Translations under genes and position numbers: made by a program
Shown: one piece after another, positions 55,756-64,000 of the stretch
Position numbering within the stretch: position 1 is the first letter of the stretch
How the letters are laid out: each line of letters begins with the position of its first letter
Notes under the pieces: generated by a model
What the model was told of the DNA's origin: nothing
Databases searched by the model: none
Seen by the model: the letters and a program-made list of their open reading frames with translations, nothing else
Source of the DNA: Deinococcus peraridilitoris DSM 19664
Lineage (GTDB): Bacteria; Deinococcota; Deinococci; Deinococcales; Deinococcaceae
DNA length: 64,000 nt
NCBI RefSeq assembly: GCF_000317835.1
Contig: NC_019789.1
Coordinates: forward strand, 372,001-436,000
Direction of reading: 5' to 3'

Positions 55756-56567
55756 GTGTCTCACCGCCTCTCCGATGCCCAGTGGCACTTTATCCAACCG
55801 TTCCTGCCCCTCACAACAACCGTGGTCGCCCCCGTGCCGATGATCGTCGAACGCTTGACGCCATCCTCTACGTCCTCCGCACCGGCATTGCCTGGCGCGA
55901 CCTCCCCGGTGACCTCGGGTCTCCTATCACCGCCTGGAGAGGCCTGAAGCACTGGCAAGCCCTGGATATCTGGGAACTCCTCTGGCGCACGGCCCTCAAC
56001 GTTTTGGAGTCCAAAGGGGCTGTGGATTGGTCGCAGGCGCAACTCGACGGCTCGTTCGTTCCCGCAAAACGCGGTGGCGCTGCTGTCGGACTTACACGCA
56101 AAGGAAAAGGGACCAAGTGGATGCTCGTCACTGATGCACGTGGCACCCCGATTGGTTACCATCCCGACAGTGCCGGTTTGGCCGAAACACGCTTGGCTTA
56201 TAAAACCCTTGGAACCATCGGTGTCCGGACCATAAGCGGCCGAGTCAAGAATCGCCCAGCATGTTTGGTCGCGGACCGAGGGTATGACAATCGTCCGTTT
56301 CGGCACTTCCTGCGTGTGCGGGGCATTCGCGCCTGCATACCTGAAAAACGCCGTCCAGAAGGATGGAAACCGAGAAGGGAACGCCCAACAACGTATTCCA
56401 AGGCTGATTACGCGCAGCGTTGGCGGATTGAACGCACTTTCGCATGGTTGGGCTATCAGCGACGCCTGCTGATTCGTTGGGAGCGACATGTCGACGTGTA
56501 CGTCGCCTTTTTCACTGTCGGGGTGCTGATGTTGGTGCTGCGCAGGTTATTGCATCCGGTAGCATGA
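55756..56567 (+). pseudogene. IS5-family (IS427-like) transposase with early frameshift
   Basis: MSHRLSDAQWHFIQPFLP in one frame, then PHNNRGRPRADDRRTLDAIL in the next; one C appears to be missing near 55805. The rest is intact: YVLRTGIAWRDLPGDLGSPI, the DDE region with QLDGSFVPAKRGG, LVADRGYDNRPFRHFLRVRG, and RWRIERTFAWLGYQRRLLIR. GAGACTGTTTCAAAT near 55722 may be part of the left end. The right end was not found. Confidence 0.8.
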
Positions 56568-56599
56568 CGGACATGACGGGGCGGGACACTGGTTTGAAT

Positions 56600-56956
56600 A
56601 TGCGTCTTGTGTACGAGCAACTGCCGTTTCTCAGTGTGGCTCCACCACCGCTACCGTGGCGTCAAAGTGCCCTTCGAGCAGTGGGCGGTCTCACTGAAGT
56701 TGGCTTTGCATCAGGATCGGACGTGTTGCTGATCGTGTCCCACCAGGGCCGGGGCGTTCTGGATTGTGTAACAGGGGAATTGCTCGACCGTGACTACACT
56801 GCGGGCGATGAATGGTTTGACGCGAGCGAGTTGATGGTGGAGGGTATTGGTCCGCTGGCGGGGCAGCACGTTCGCGTTGCGGGCCTTGCTGGGGGTGGGT
56901 TGCCGGCGGCAACGAGTAACCCGGCAACGCGCGCAGAACCACAATTCGAACGCTGA
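56600..56956 (+). CDS. Hypothetical protein, possibly C-terminally truncated
   Basis: About 118 residues from ATG 56600; ATG codons at 56564 and 56573 are also in frame. Contains SGSDVLLIVSHQGRGVLDCV, TGELLDRDYTAGDEWFDASE and EGIGPLAGQHVRVAGLAGGG. It looks like a conserved bacterial protein of unknown role, cut short after about 115 residues. It follows the IS5-like transposase by 33 bp, so the insertion may have removed upstream sequence. Confidence 0.5.
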   Translation: MRLVYEQLPFLSVAPPPLPWRQSALRAVGGLTEVGFASGSDVLLIVSHQGRGVLDCVTGELLDRDYTAGDEWFDASELMVEGIGPLAGQHVRVAGLAGGGLPAATSNPATRAEPQFER

Positions 56957-57359
56957 ACGAAGGAAGAGCGCCCGAACCTGGTGCTCTTCTTTCGCACGTT
57001 CGTCCTGTGACAGTTGAGTACAAGAACGGACGGAGGCTGTCCTGCGTGTACAGGTTGTGGCAAGTAGCTGGCGCCTGAGGTGTACCGGAGGTTCAGGCTG
57101 CCTGCCACACGGTCTCTTGCCACGTCTGAAGGCAACTTTCTGGTGATGGCGACAGTGCCCAGCGGGACAGTAGAGCGGGCGGGTGGAGGTTCGTGATCCA
57201 GGCGCACGCGCTGAGAAAGCCTTGCGCTTTATGTCGTTACCGGAACCCTCACCGTTGCCGAACACGGCACGGTGTCGGGCGATGCGACTGTCTTGGGCAG
57301 ATCGGGCGGCTGCAAGCCCGGTGCTGCGTATGCTCCACTGAGGCACGAGGAGGTATCAC
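56957..57359. other. Intergenic region upstream of the DUF389 gene
   Basis: About 400 bp with no supported gene. An imperfect stem (CCGAACAC with GTGTCGG) lies near 57250-57280. GAGGAGGTATCAC just before 57360 is a strong ribosome site for the next gene. Confidence 0.4.
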
Positions 57360-58286
57360 ATGCGTCTGATTACGATCCGCGCACCGGCAGGGCATGGCCA
57401 GCAGGTCGCGACCACAGCATTCGAAGCTGGGATCTCAGAGGTCGGTGTTCACCGAGCGGCTGCCCTTAGGTCTGACGGGCAGGAACGCGCGCAGGACGTG
57501 GTGGAGGTTGCGACGTCCATCCCGAAGGCAAAAGACTTTATCGAGCGGCTGATGAGTGCACCTTACTACGACCCCGGCACGTACAGTCTCACGAGCCGTC
57601 ACCCGGAGTCCATCTTCGGGAACGAACCGCAGGCGGAAGAAACCTACCCGGTCGTTCGTCCCAGCCCCGACGTGTACGCTGAACTGTGGCAGTTCGTGCA
57701 GGTCACCTTCAGTCTGGCCGGCCGGGTGTTCCTGTCGGCGGTGCTGGTCGCGTACGGCATGGTCGAGGATCACCTGCCGCTGATCATCGCAGGGTTGCTG
57801 TTCTTGCCATACCACCATCACATGATCGGCGTGGCGCTCGGTGCGGTGCTCCGCGAGCGCCGGTTTCTGGGGCAGGCATTGTGGGCACTTCTGGTGAGCA
57901 CGGTGCTGATCGTCCTCGCCGGGGTAGCGGTCGGACTTGCCCTGGAGCCGCCGATCAAGTTCGACGAGTTCGGCAGCCCAGTGTCCGGTGTGATCATTTC
58001 CATGGTGATTGGCGTGGCGGCCGGTCTTGGCAGCATCGACGCGGCGGGCCGCAGGGAACTGATTGGTCTGGCCGCCACGGCGCACATTGCGGTGCATCCC
58101 GCCTGGTTCGGTCTGAAGTTGATCTTCGGCTTCGAAGGCTCAGGCGAGTTGAGCGAGCATCTGCTGATGTTCTTGCTGAACACGCTCGGCCTCGTCCTCG
58201 CAGCGGGCGTGACGTACGCCCTGACGGTCATGCAGGGCGGCGGCATTCGCCGCTTCGAAAAGAAGATGCACAACAGCGGCGCGTGA
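57360..58286 (+). CDS. DUF389 family membrane protein
   Basis: 308 residues. N-terminal regulatory ferredoxin-like half (MRLITIRAPAGHGQQVATTA) as in DUF389/TIGR00341 proteins. Six or so helices from about 120: SLAGRVFLSAVLVAYGMVED, LIIAGLLFLPYHHHMIGVAL, LVSTVLIVLAGVAVGLALEP, GVIISMVIGVAAGLGSIDAA and a final pair. The HHH cluster in the second helix is notable. The role of the family is not established; transport of ions or small molecules is a guess. Confidence 0.75.
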   Translation: MRLITIRAPAGHGQQVATTAFEAGISEVGVHRAAALRSDGQERAQDVVEVATSIPKAKDFIERLMSAPYYDPGTYSLTSRHPESIFGNEPQAEETYPVVRPSPDVYAELWQFVQVTFSLAGRVFLSAVLVAYGMVEDHLPLIIAGLLFLPYHHHMIGVALGAVLRERRFLGQALWALLVSTVLIVLAGVAVGLALEPPIKFDEFGSPVSGVIISMVIGVAAGLGSIDAAGRRELIGLAATAHIAVHPAWFGLKLIFGFEGSGELSEHLLMFLLNTLGLVLAAGVTYALTVMQGGGIRRFEKKMHNSGA

Positions 58287-58708
58287 CGCATCTGCCGGTA
58301 ATCGATGGCTGCACGTGGGTTGCGGTGCTGATGCGCCGTGACCTGCTGGGCCTGCGAGCGTACCAGCAGTGCATGCTCTGCACGGCAAGTGCGCGGGGCA
58401 GGTCGATCAGCTTGTGTACGCGTTCAGCCAAGGCGCTGTGGTCAGAATCGTATCGCTCAAACGCGATGTCTTGTCATGATTAAACTCGTTTGTTGCAGCT
58501 GCATAGGGCTTGATGACTGCTGTATAAGAGCTGGAAAAGGCCACTTGGGATAACCTGACGGCTGCCGAGAAATGTTCGGCAAAAAAGGGGTCGCTGCCAC
58601 GCTGGTAAAGTTTTCGAACATACAAGTACTTCATTTTGACGAGAACGGCGCAATAAAACACCAGAAAACACCACGCCGACTGGCTACGCTGAACGCTATC
58701 CTAAGCGC
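58287..58708. promoter_or_regulatory. Intergenic with candidate leaderless promoter of the GAF kinase
   Basis: About 420 bp without a gene. AT-rich from 58540. TATCCT at 58697-58702 is a TANNNT -10 seven bases before ATG 58709, and no ribosome site precedes the ATG. This fits a leaderless transcript, common in Deinococcus. The -35 match is weak. Confidence 0.4.
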
Positions 58709-61459
58709 ATGCCCGAACAGCCTGCGGCGCCTCAGGTGCCGCCCCCGTCCCTGGCTGAACGCCTGCAAGACGTCACTGAGGCGCTCGCCGCTGCGTCCAC
58801 GCCTGCAGACGTCTTCGCGGTCGTGCTTACCCCTGCCCTGCAAGCCCTGGACGCTATCGCGGGCGCGGTGCTGCTGGTGAACGAAGCGGGAGACGGCCTG
58901 GAGATCGCCGCCACCCAGGGCTACCAGGAAGGCGCCCAGACCATCTGGCACGACGGGTCCTTAAGCGGCAATATTCCTGCCGGGGACGCTTTGAAGAAAC
59001 GCGAACCCCTCTTCTTCGAGCTGCAAGGTGACCTCGTACGCGCCTACCCCGAACTCGAAGAACGAACGGGGGCCATTGCCCCGCTCACCAACGCCGTCCT
59101 GCCGATGTTCCTGGACGAGCGGCCGCTCGGCACGATCGTGCTCGACTTCCAGGAACCACACGACTTCACCCCCGAAGAGCGGCGTTTTCTGCGCACCCTC
59201 ACCGCGCAGTGCGCCATCGCCCTTGGCCGCGTACGCCTCATGACCGACTTACAACGCCAAGTGCAAGAACGCGTTCAACAAATCGAGCTGGACGCCCGCG
59301 CGCAAGAAGCGTTCGTGGCCCTGACCGAACTCATCGGCTCGCAGTCGGACGTCCTCATCCTCGTTGCTCAGGCACTGCAAGTGCTGCGCGCGCGCTTCAC
59401 GGACGGCAGCGGTGGGTACTACGTGCTCGAAGACGACGTGTGGAAGTTACGCGTATGGACGAACGACCTGAACGATCAACCGGAGTTGCTGCGCGTCTTG
59501 CAAGCGGGTTTGCCATACGATACACCCGTCTTCGTGGAGATCGTCCGCACAGGCACACCCACGTTTGTGGAGAATTGGGACGCCGGGCGTGAACAGGTGG
59601 AGCAGTCTGAGACCTACGCCAGCAGCAGCGGATATCCACTCGTACAAGACGGTCAAGTCAAGTCGGTGCTCGCCCTGGGCCGTCTGCAAGAGGCGCACTG
59701 GTCTGAGCAGGACAAAGCCGTGGTGCGCGCCGTAGGCCATAGTCTGGGACTCGCCCTGGAACGTACGGAGCAAGCGCAGCGCCTCGCCACTCAGAACGTT
59801 GAGCTCGACGCGCGCACCAAAGTGCTGGAGGGCTTTGCGGAACTCACCCGCGATCTCAGCGTCGAGGTGGACGGACACACGCTGGTGAAGCGCGCCCAAG
59901 AAGTGGTGATGTCGCTGCTCACTGAGGGCTACGCGCTGTACTACGAACGTCTGGACGGCTTGTGGCGCAACACGGTGCAGACGGGCGAACTGGGACCGAC
60001 GCCCTCCGAAGCGGCGGCGTTGCAGGCCGTGGTGGACGCAGGCTTCCCCTACGATGCGCCGCAAAGTCTGGTGGTGCCGTGGACGACCCGGCAACCCTTT
60101 TACCAAGACGAGTACCTGCGGGGCGGCGACACGGACGCGGCCCTGGTACAGTACGTGAACACCGTGGCGACCCTGCCGGTCTTCGTCAACGGCGAGATCG
60201 CCGGCATCATCTGCTTCGTGCTGTTCGAACCACGGAAATGGACAGGCACGGACAAAGCTGTGATGGAGACCGTCGTGCGCAGCCTCGGCCTGGCCCTCGA
60301 GCGCGCGCAGGGCGTAACAGACCTCGCAGCGCGTACAGATGAGTTGGCGCGCGAGCGCACCTTTTTGCGCGCCGTGCTCGAAAGTCTCACGGAAGGCATC
60401 GTCGCGTGCGACCCTGAGGGACGCCTGACCCTGTTCAATGAAGCGACACGCACCTTTCACGGTCAAGAAGCTTCAGCCTTGCCGCCCGAGGAGTGGTCCG
60501 GGCAGTACGATCTGTTCGAGGGGGACGGCGTGACGCCCCTGGTGACCGAGCGCATCCCGCTGTACCGCGCGTGGCGAGGCGAGCGTGTACGGGACGCCGA
60601 AATGGTGATCCGTCCAGAGAAGGGTGAAGCGCGCAGCATCATCGCGAACGGCCAGCCGATCTTCACAGAAAACGGAGCGCCCTTGGGCGCGGTGGTCGCA
60701 ATGCACGACGTCACGGCGCGCAAGCGGGCCGAGGCGGACTTGCAGCGCCGCAACGAAGAACTGCGGCGGTCCAACGCGGAGCTGGAGCAGTTCGCGTACG
60801 TCGCCAGCCACGACTTGCAAGAACCCCTGCGGACCATCACGAGCTTCTCGCAGCTGCTGGCCATGAAGTATCAGGGGCGGCTGGATGAGAAAGCCGATCT
60901 GTACATTCGGCTGATCGGGGACGCGACAACGCGGATGGGAACGCTGCTGCAGGACCTGCTGGCGTTCTCACGGGTCGGCTCATCCGCCCGCCGGCGGGAC
61001 GTGGTGGATTTGAGGGACGTGCTGGCGCAGGTGAAGCAGGACCTGCAAGCGCAGGTGGAACGCACTGAAGCGCAGGTGAGCATCGGTCCTCTGCCCAGCG
61101 TCAGCGGGGACGGCACGCAACTGCGGCAACTCTTCCAGAATCTGCTTGGGAACGCATTGAAGTTCCGTCACCCCGACCGAACCCCGGAAGTGCATATTCA
61201 CGCGCACGACGCAGGAGACCAGGTGAAGATCACAGTGCGTGACAATGGCATCGGCATCGAACCCGAGTATTTCGACCGGATCTTCACCATCTTCCAGCGG
61301 CTGCACACTCGCGAGACTTACGAAGGCAGCGGGATCGGGCTTTCGATTGCCCGAAAAATCGTCGAGCGACACGGCGGGCAGATCTGGCTGGAAAGCACCT
61401 CGGGAGACGGTACGGCGTTTCACGTCACGCTTCCACTCGCACCAGGAGGCGCGGCATGA
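58709..61459 (+). CDS. Triple-GAF/PAS histidine kinase (916 aa)
   Basis: GAF about 15-180, GAF about 205-355 (VQERVQQIELDARAQEAFVA linker), GAF about 365-530 (DKAVMETVVRSLGLALERAQ), PAS about 545-665, HisKA with YVASHDLQEPLRTITSFSQL, HATPase with LLGNALKFRHPD, DNGIGIEPEYFDRIFTIFQR and GSGIGLSIARKIVERHGG. Soluble. The stop overlaps the start of a receiver gene (ATGA), and a second receiver follows, a three-gene signalling operon. Confidence 0.93.
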   Translation: MPEQPAAPQVPPPSLAERLQDVTEALAAASTPADVFAVVLTPALQALDAIAGAVLLVNEAGDGLEIAATQGYQEGAQTIWHDGSLSGNIPAGDALKKREPLFFELQGDLVRAYPELEERTGAIAPLTNAVLPMFLDERPLGTIVLDFQEPHDFTPEERRFLRTLTAQCAIALGRVRLMTDLQRQVQERVQQIELDARAQEAFVALTELIGSQSDVLILVAQALQVLRARFTDGSGGYYVLEDDVWKLRVWTNDLNDQPELLRVLQAGLPYDTPVFVEIVRTGTPTFVENWDAGREQVEQSETYASSSGYPLVQDGQVKSVLALGRLQEAHWSEQDKAVVRAVGHSLGLALERTEQAQRLATQNVELDARTKVLEGFAELTRDLSVEVDGHTLVKRAQEVVMSLLTEGYALYYERLDGLWRNTVQTGELGPTPSEAAALQAVVDAGFPYDAPQSLVVPWTTRQPFYQDEYLRGGDTDAALVQYVNTVATLPVFVNGEIAGIICFVLFEPRKWTGTDKAVMETVVRSLGLALERAQGVTDLAARTDELARERTFLRAVLESLTEGIVACDPEGRLTLFNEATRTFHGQEASALPPEEWSGQYDLFEGDGVTPLVTERIPLYRAWRGERVRDAEMVIRPEKGEARSIIANGQPIFTENGAPLGAVVAMHDVTARKRAEADLQRRNEELRRSNAELEQFAYVASHDLQEPLRTITSFSQLLAMKYQGRLDEKADLYIRLIGDATTRMGTLLQDLLAFSRVGSSARRRDVVDLRDVLAQVKQDLQAQVERTEAQVSIGPLPSVSGDGTQLRQLFQNLLGNALKFRHPDRTPEVHIHAHDAGDQVKITVRDNGIGIEPEYFDRIFTIFQRLHTRETYEGSGIGLSIARKIVERHGGQIWLESTSGDGTAFHVTLPLAPGGAA

Positions 61460-61911
61460 TCAACCTGACCAACGTTGCACTGCACGATGTCCTGTTGGTC
61501 GAGGACAGCCTCGCGGACGTGGTGTTGATGCAGGAAGCCGTCCAGGAAAGCATGCCCCACACCCGCTTGAGTGTCGCGGGACACGGTGTGGACGCGTTGC
61601 GTTTCCTGCGACGGGAAGCAAGCTTTGAGGACGCCCCCCGGCCTGACTTGATCCTGCTGGACCTGAACATGCCGCTGAAAGGCGGCCTGGAGGTGCTGAG
61701 TGACCTGCGCGACGATCCGGAACTGCGTTCCATTCCGGTGCTGGTGTTGTCCACTTCGGACCGCAGGGAGGATGTCGAACGGGCCTATGATCTGGGGGCG
61801 AATACGTACCTGGTGAAACCACGGGACTTGCCGGGCTTCTTTGCCTTGATGCAGCAAATGAATGACTACTGGTTCCGCTCAGCGCGACTCCCCCAAGGGA
61901 ACAAGTGGTGA
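61456..61911 (+). CDS. Rcp1-like response regulator (first of two)
   Basis: 151 residues. DVLLVEDSLADVVLM acidic pair, RPDLILLDLNMPLKGGLEVL phosphoacceptor Asp, VLVLSTSDRRED Thr/Ser, YLVKPRDLPGF Lys. Single CheY-like domain of the Rcp1 group. Overlaps the kinase stop by 4 bp and the next receiver start, so it is the likely direct phosphorylation partner. Confidence 0.93.
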   Translation: MINLTNVALHDVLLVEDSLADVVLMQEAVQESMPHTRLSVAGHGVDALRFLRREASFEDAPRPDLILLDLNMPLKGGLEVLSDLRDDPELRSIPVLVLSTSDRREDVERAYDLGANTYLVKPRDLPGFFALMQQMNDYWFRSARLPQGNKW

Positions 61912-62270
61912 AGCGAGTGCTGCTGGTAGAGGACCATGACCCGGACGCGTTGCTGCTGATGGAGTTGCTGGAGTTGGCCGCCGCTCCGTGGGAGGTGAAG
62001 CACGTGAAGACCTTCCGTGAAGCGGCGTTACGCTGGCCGGAAGGACAGTTTGATGCGCTGCTGCTGGACCTGGATATTCCGGATGGCTTCGGGCTGGAGT
62101 TACTGGCCCGCGCGTTACAGGTCGTACAGGACGTTCCAGTGCTGGTGTTGAGTGGCCTGATAAACCCGGAGGTCGCGGTGAGGGCGGTGCAGTTGGGTGC
62201 GCGGGGGTACGTGTTGAAAGGCTTCGGGGCAGCGGAGCAGCTGGTGGAGCTGCTTGATCCGTCCCCATGA
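61905..62270 (+). CDS. CheY-like response regulator (second of two)
   Basis: About 121 residues; GTG 61905 or GTG 61908, the latter forming a GTGA overlap with the preceding stop. RVLLVEDHDPDALLLMELLE, FDALLLDLDIPDGFGLELLA with the phosphoacceptor Asp, VLVLSGLIN, and GYVLKGFGAAEQL with Lys. A different receiver subtype from the first (IPDGFG rather than the Rcp1 loop), so a relay or branched output is possible. Confidence 0.88.
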   Translation: MVKRVLLVEDHDPDALLLMELLELAAAPWEVKHVKTFREAALRWPEGQFDALLLDLDIPDGFGLELLARALQVVQDVPVLVLSGLINPEVAVRAVQLGARGYVLKGFGAAEQLVELLDPSP

Positions 62271-62411
62271 CGAAAGGTGGCTGCGGAGGGTCATAAACTG
62301 CAGTCCGGACGCTACTGTTTCCATACGTCCTCCAATGCCTTGTGGTGGACCCTGAAGGTCGTGTGATATGTACGGTCACGCGTCGTGCGGATCAGCACGC
62401 TAGCCTGCACC

Positions 62412-62714
62412 ATGACTCCTGACGACCTCAACCGCTGGGTCGACTTCCTGACCAAAGAGCAGAAAGAAAAGCTGAGGTGGCTTCAGAACCACCGGTGCAT
62501 GCTCGAAGCCAGTTGGGCGCCTAAAGACACCTTGCAGGACCTCTCAGAGGGCGTGGTGCTGGAAGTCAAGATTGACCGACACGGAGTTGTGAAGGCGCGC
62601 GGCACGGATATTTCTGAGATGTTCGATTACGTGTTCAACTCGGCCAAGAGCCTCTTTGAGTACGTTGAGAAGCACGATCCGGAATGGAAAGGCTCGAACG
62701 ATCGGCAGAGTTGA
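62412..62714 (+). CDS. Small hypothetical protein
   Basis: 100 residues from ATG 62412 (an earlier in-frame ATG at 62385 adds MRISTLACT). MTPDDLNRWVDFLTKEQKEK, LQNHRCMLEASWAPKDTLQD, and EMFDYVFNSAKSLFEYVEKH. Looks like a genuine soluble helical protein; no family recognised. TAGCCT at 62401-62406 could be a -10 of a leaderless transcript. Confidence 0.55.
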   Translation: MTPDDLNRWVDFLTKEQKEKLRWLQNHRCMLEASWAPKDTLQDLSEGVVLEVKIDRHGVVKARGTDISEMFDYVFNSAKSLFEYVEKHDPEWKGSNDRQS

Positions 62715-62787
62715 TATTCGAGGTGCGAACCGAGCTGTTACGAGAGGCGTGCTGGAAACCATAGAACCAAAGATCGCCTCAAACCAG

Positions 62788-62816
62788 AGAGCCACCGATC
62801 GTGGCGGCTCTTCTTC
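62788..62816 (+). terminator. Terminator between convergent genes
   Basis: AGAGCC at 62788-62793 pairs with GGCTCT at 62806-62811, with GCCAC/GTGGC also able to pair inside, followed by TCTTC. It lies after the small plus-strand gene and ahead of the minus-strand kinase stop. Confidence 0.55.
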
Positions 62817-62830
62817 ACCTGGCAGCGCAG

Positions 62831-64000
62831 TTAATTTCCGCCCGCATTCAGGCGGTCCGGGAGTGCCATGAACAGCAACGCGCCCGCTTCACCTGCCGGT
62901 GCCGCCTCTGCCCAGACGTGCCCGCCATGCCGAGTCACGATCCGGCGACTGTTCGCCAGGCCAATCCGCTCACTCGCACCCAAGAATGAACTGGGCACCT
63001 GAAACACCTCGAAGTACCGCTGCGCTTCCTCAGCCGTCAAAGAGAGCCCGTTGTGCCGTACCCAAACCACCACCTGCCCGTCACGCCCCTCACCCTCCAC
63101 TTCGATTGTCGCGCCAGGCGTGTCTTTCGTGGCGTCGAGTGAAACCGCCAGCAGCTCACCGAATACCTGCCGCAGCAGCATCGGATCCCCCGTGATGTAC
63201 GGTAGCGTTCCCAGCACCCACTTCACTTTCCTGCCTTTCAGCAGTGGCTCCAGGTCACTGCGGACCTGCACGACCAGCTGGTCCAGCGCGACGAGTTCCT
63301 CGGTCAGCTCCCGGCGTTCCAGCACGGCCAGCAGCCGAAGCTCATCCATGCGGCGCTGCACGTGCTTCGCTTCTTCCCGCAAGTGGGTGAAGAGCGCCCT
63401 CGCTCGCTCGTCCATCGTGTCGTGCAGTCTTCGCTCCAGCAGCCCCATCAAGGCGTCCACGCGTCGCATCGGTTCGCTCAAGTCACGCGCCACGGCAATG
63501 GCGTACGCGCGCAACTCCGCGTTCAGGTCCTGCAGGTCACGGGTGCGCTCGGCCACCTTGCGTTCCAGCATACGGGTGAGGTCATGACTTCTGGTTTCGA
63601 GTTCCTTGCGTTCTGAGATGTCCTTGAAGTACACGGACAAACCGTCCGGGGTAGGGTGAACGACCATCTCGATCCACGCATCAAGGGTGCGTGAGCGGGT
63701 CTCCACGCGCACCACCTGCCGTTCCTGTGCGGCTTCGAGGTGCGCGAGGTACGCTTCGCTCCCGACCGCGTGCGGGAATTCCTCCCAGCATGATTTGCCC
63801 AGCAGATCCTCACGCCGGCGATGCCAGAGTTCCTCGGCGCGCTGGTTGACGTACGTGAAGCGCCAGTCGTGATCGACCGCGTAGAACGCGTCACCGATGC
63901 TCTCCAGGATGCGCACCTGTTGCTGCTGTCCGAGCAGCTGACGTGCATGTCGCATGCTGCGATCGAGCGCCACGGCGCACTGCACCGCCAGGGTGTTCAG
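62831..64000 (-). CDS. Degenerate histidine kinase-like sensor, partial at the right edge
   Basis: The frame is open through position 64000, where LNTLAVQCAVALDR is the end of a GAF domain. PAS domain next (ILESIGDAFYAVDHDWRFTY, YFKDISERKELE), then a HisKA-like helix reading AIAVARDLSEPMRRVDALMG: the phosphoacceptor His of SHDL is Arg. The ATPase domain lacks the N-box Asn (LLRQVFGELLAVSLDA) and the DNGxGF loop (VRHNGLSLTAEEAQRYFEVF). It keeps RIVTRHGGHVWAE. Likely a pseudokinase with a binding role. Confidence 0.85.
   Translation of the reverse strand: MNTLAVQCAVALDRSMRHARQLLGQQQQVRILESIGDAFYAVDHDWRFTYVNQRAEELWHRRREDLLGKSCWEEFPHAVGSEAYLAHLEAAQERQVVRVETRSRTLDAWIEMVVHPTPDGLSVYFKDISERKELETRSHDLTRMLERKVAERTRDLQDLNAELRAYAIAVARDLSEPMRRVDALMGLLERRLHDTMDERARALFTHLREEAKHVQRRMDELRLLAVLERRELTEELVALDQLVVQVRSDLEPLLKGRKVKWVLGTLPYITGDPMLLRQVFGELLAVSLDATKDTPGATIEVEGEGRDGQVVVWVRHNGLSLTAEEAQRYFEVFQVPSSFLGASERIGLANSRRIVTRHGGHVWAEAAPAGEAGALLFMALPDRLNAGGN

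Noticed and set aside
55756..56567. Programmed frameshift in the IS5-like transposase
   Set aside because: The shift lies near codon 18 at a run of C, not at a known slippery site for this group; a one-base deletion is more likely.
57284..57320. Further hairpin unit suggested by TGTCTTGGGCAGA
   Set aside because: Only the first 13 bases resemble the unit; the rest and the pairing arm do not match.
1..64000. CRISPR arrays or large anti-phage islands
   Set aside because: No regularly spaced repeats and no Cas, restriction-modification or other multi-gene defence systems were found; only the HigBA pair and the lone HNH gene could relate to defence.

Overview
The window looks like an accessory region (chromid, megaplasmid or genomic island) of a Deinococcus-type bacterium. 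This assignment is inferred, since no rRNA or housekeeping gene is present. It rests on high GC content, many GTG and TTG starts, the dense set of PAS/GAF histidine kinases with Rcp1-like response regulators, and decayed insertion sequences of several families. No tRNA, rRNA or CRISPR array was seen.

Layout. 0-6 kb: a peroxiredoxin-like protein, an exported beta-propeller-like protein, a four-helix membrane protein, an SDR oxidoreductase coupled to a VKOR-like membrane protein, a decayed ABC-2 exporter and a HAD phosphatase. 6.4-13 kb: a tricarboxylate catabolic island on the minus strand (tcuA-like dehydrogenase, tctC, tctB, tctA, then a split chromate transporter), facing a divergent GntR/FCD regulator with a 16-bp palindromic operator between them. 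13-26 kb: a c-di-GMP and sensory block with TPR-GGDEF-EAL, a subtilase lipoprotein carrying WWADGSR heptads, a LOV-GGDEF photoreceptor, GAF-PAS-GGDEF-EAL, an MHYT remnant and a TPR histidine kinase. 26-34 kb: a dispersed hairpin repeat, a Bcr/CflA exporter, a 1204-residue multi-PAS kinase and a frameshifted immunity-like gene. 34-40 kb: an Old Yellow Enzyme stub next to an IS630-like remnant, a ridA-ammonia-lyase operon, a second copy of the dispersed repeat, a HigBA toxin-antitoxin pair, and IS256, IS3 and IS1 elements. 40-46 kb: HNH nuclease, beta-CASP RNase, small genes, a coiled-coil gene broken by a 13-bp duplication and a large secreted TPR protein. 46-56 kb: an IS3 element carrying a 40-bp hairpin unit, a 939-residue kinase, a MITE-like element, and a cluster of broken transposases, GGDEF, kinase and resolvase fragments. 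56-64 kb: an IS5-like transposase, a DUF389 protein, a GAF-rich kinase with two response regulators, and a kinase-like protein at the right edge that has lost its phosphoacceptor histidine.

How it works together. Sensing dominates: five intact large kinases or kinase-like proteins, three receivers and three GGDEF/EAL proteins. Around them lie at least five fragments of the same families, which suggests ongoing duplication and decay driven by transposons and repeats. The most unusual non-gene feature is a hairpin unit of about 40 bp. It occurs in tandem in two dispersed repeats, one unit shows paired compensatory substitutions in its stem, and one unit sits inside an IS3 transposase at the orfA/orfB frameshift point, changing the frame relation.
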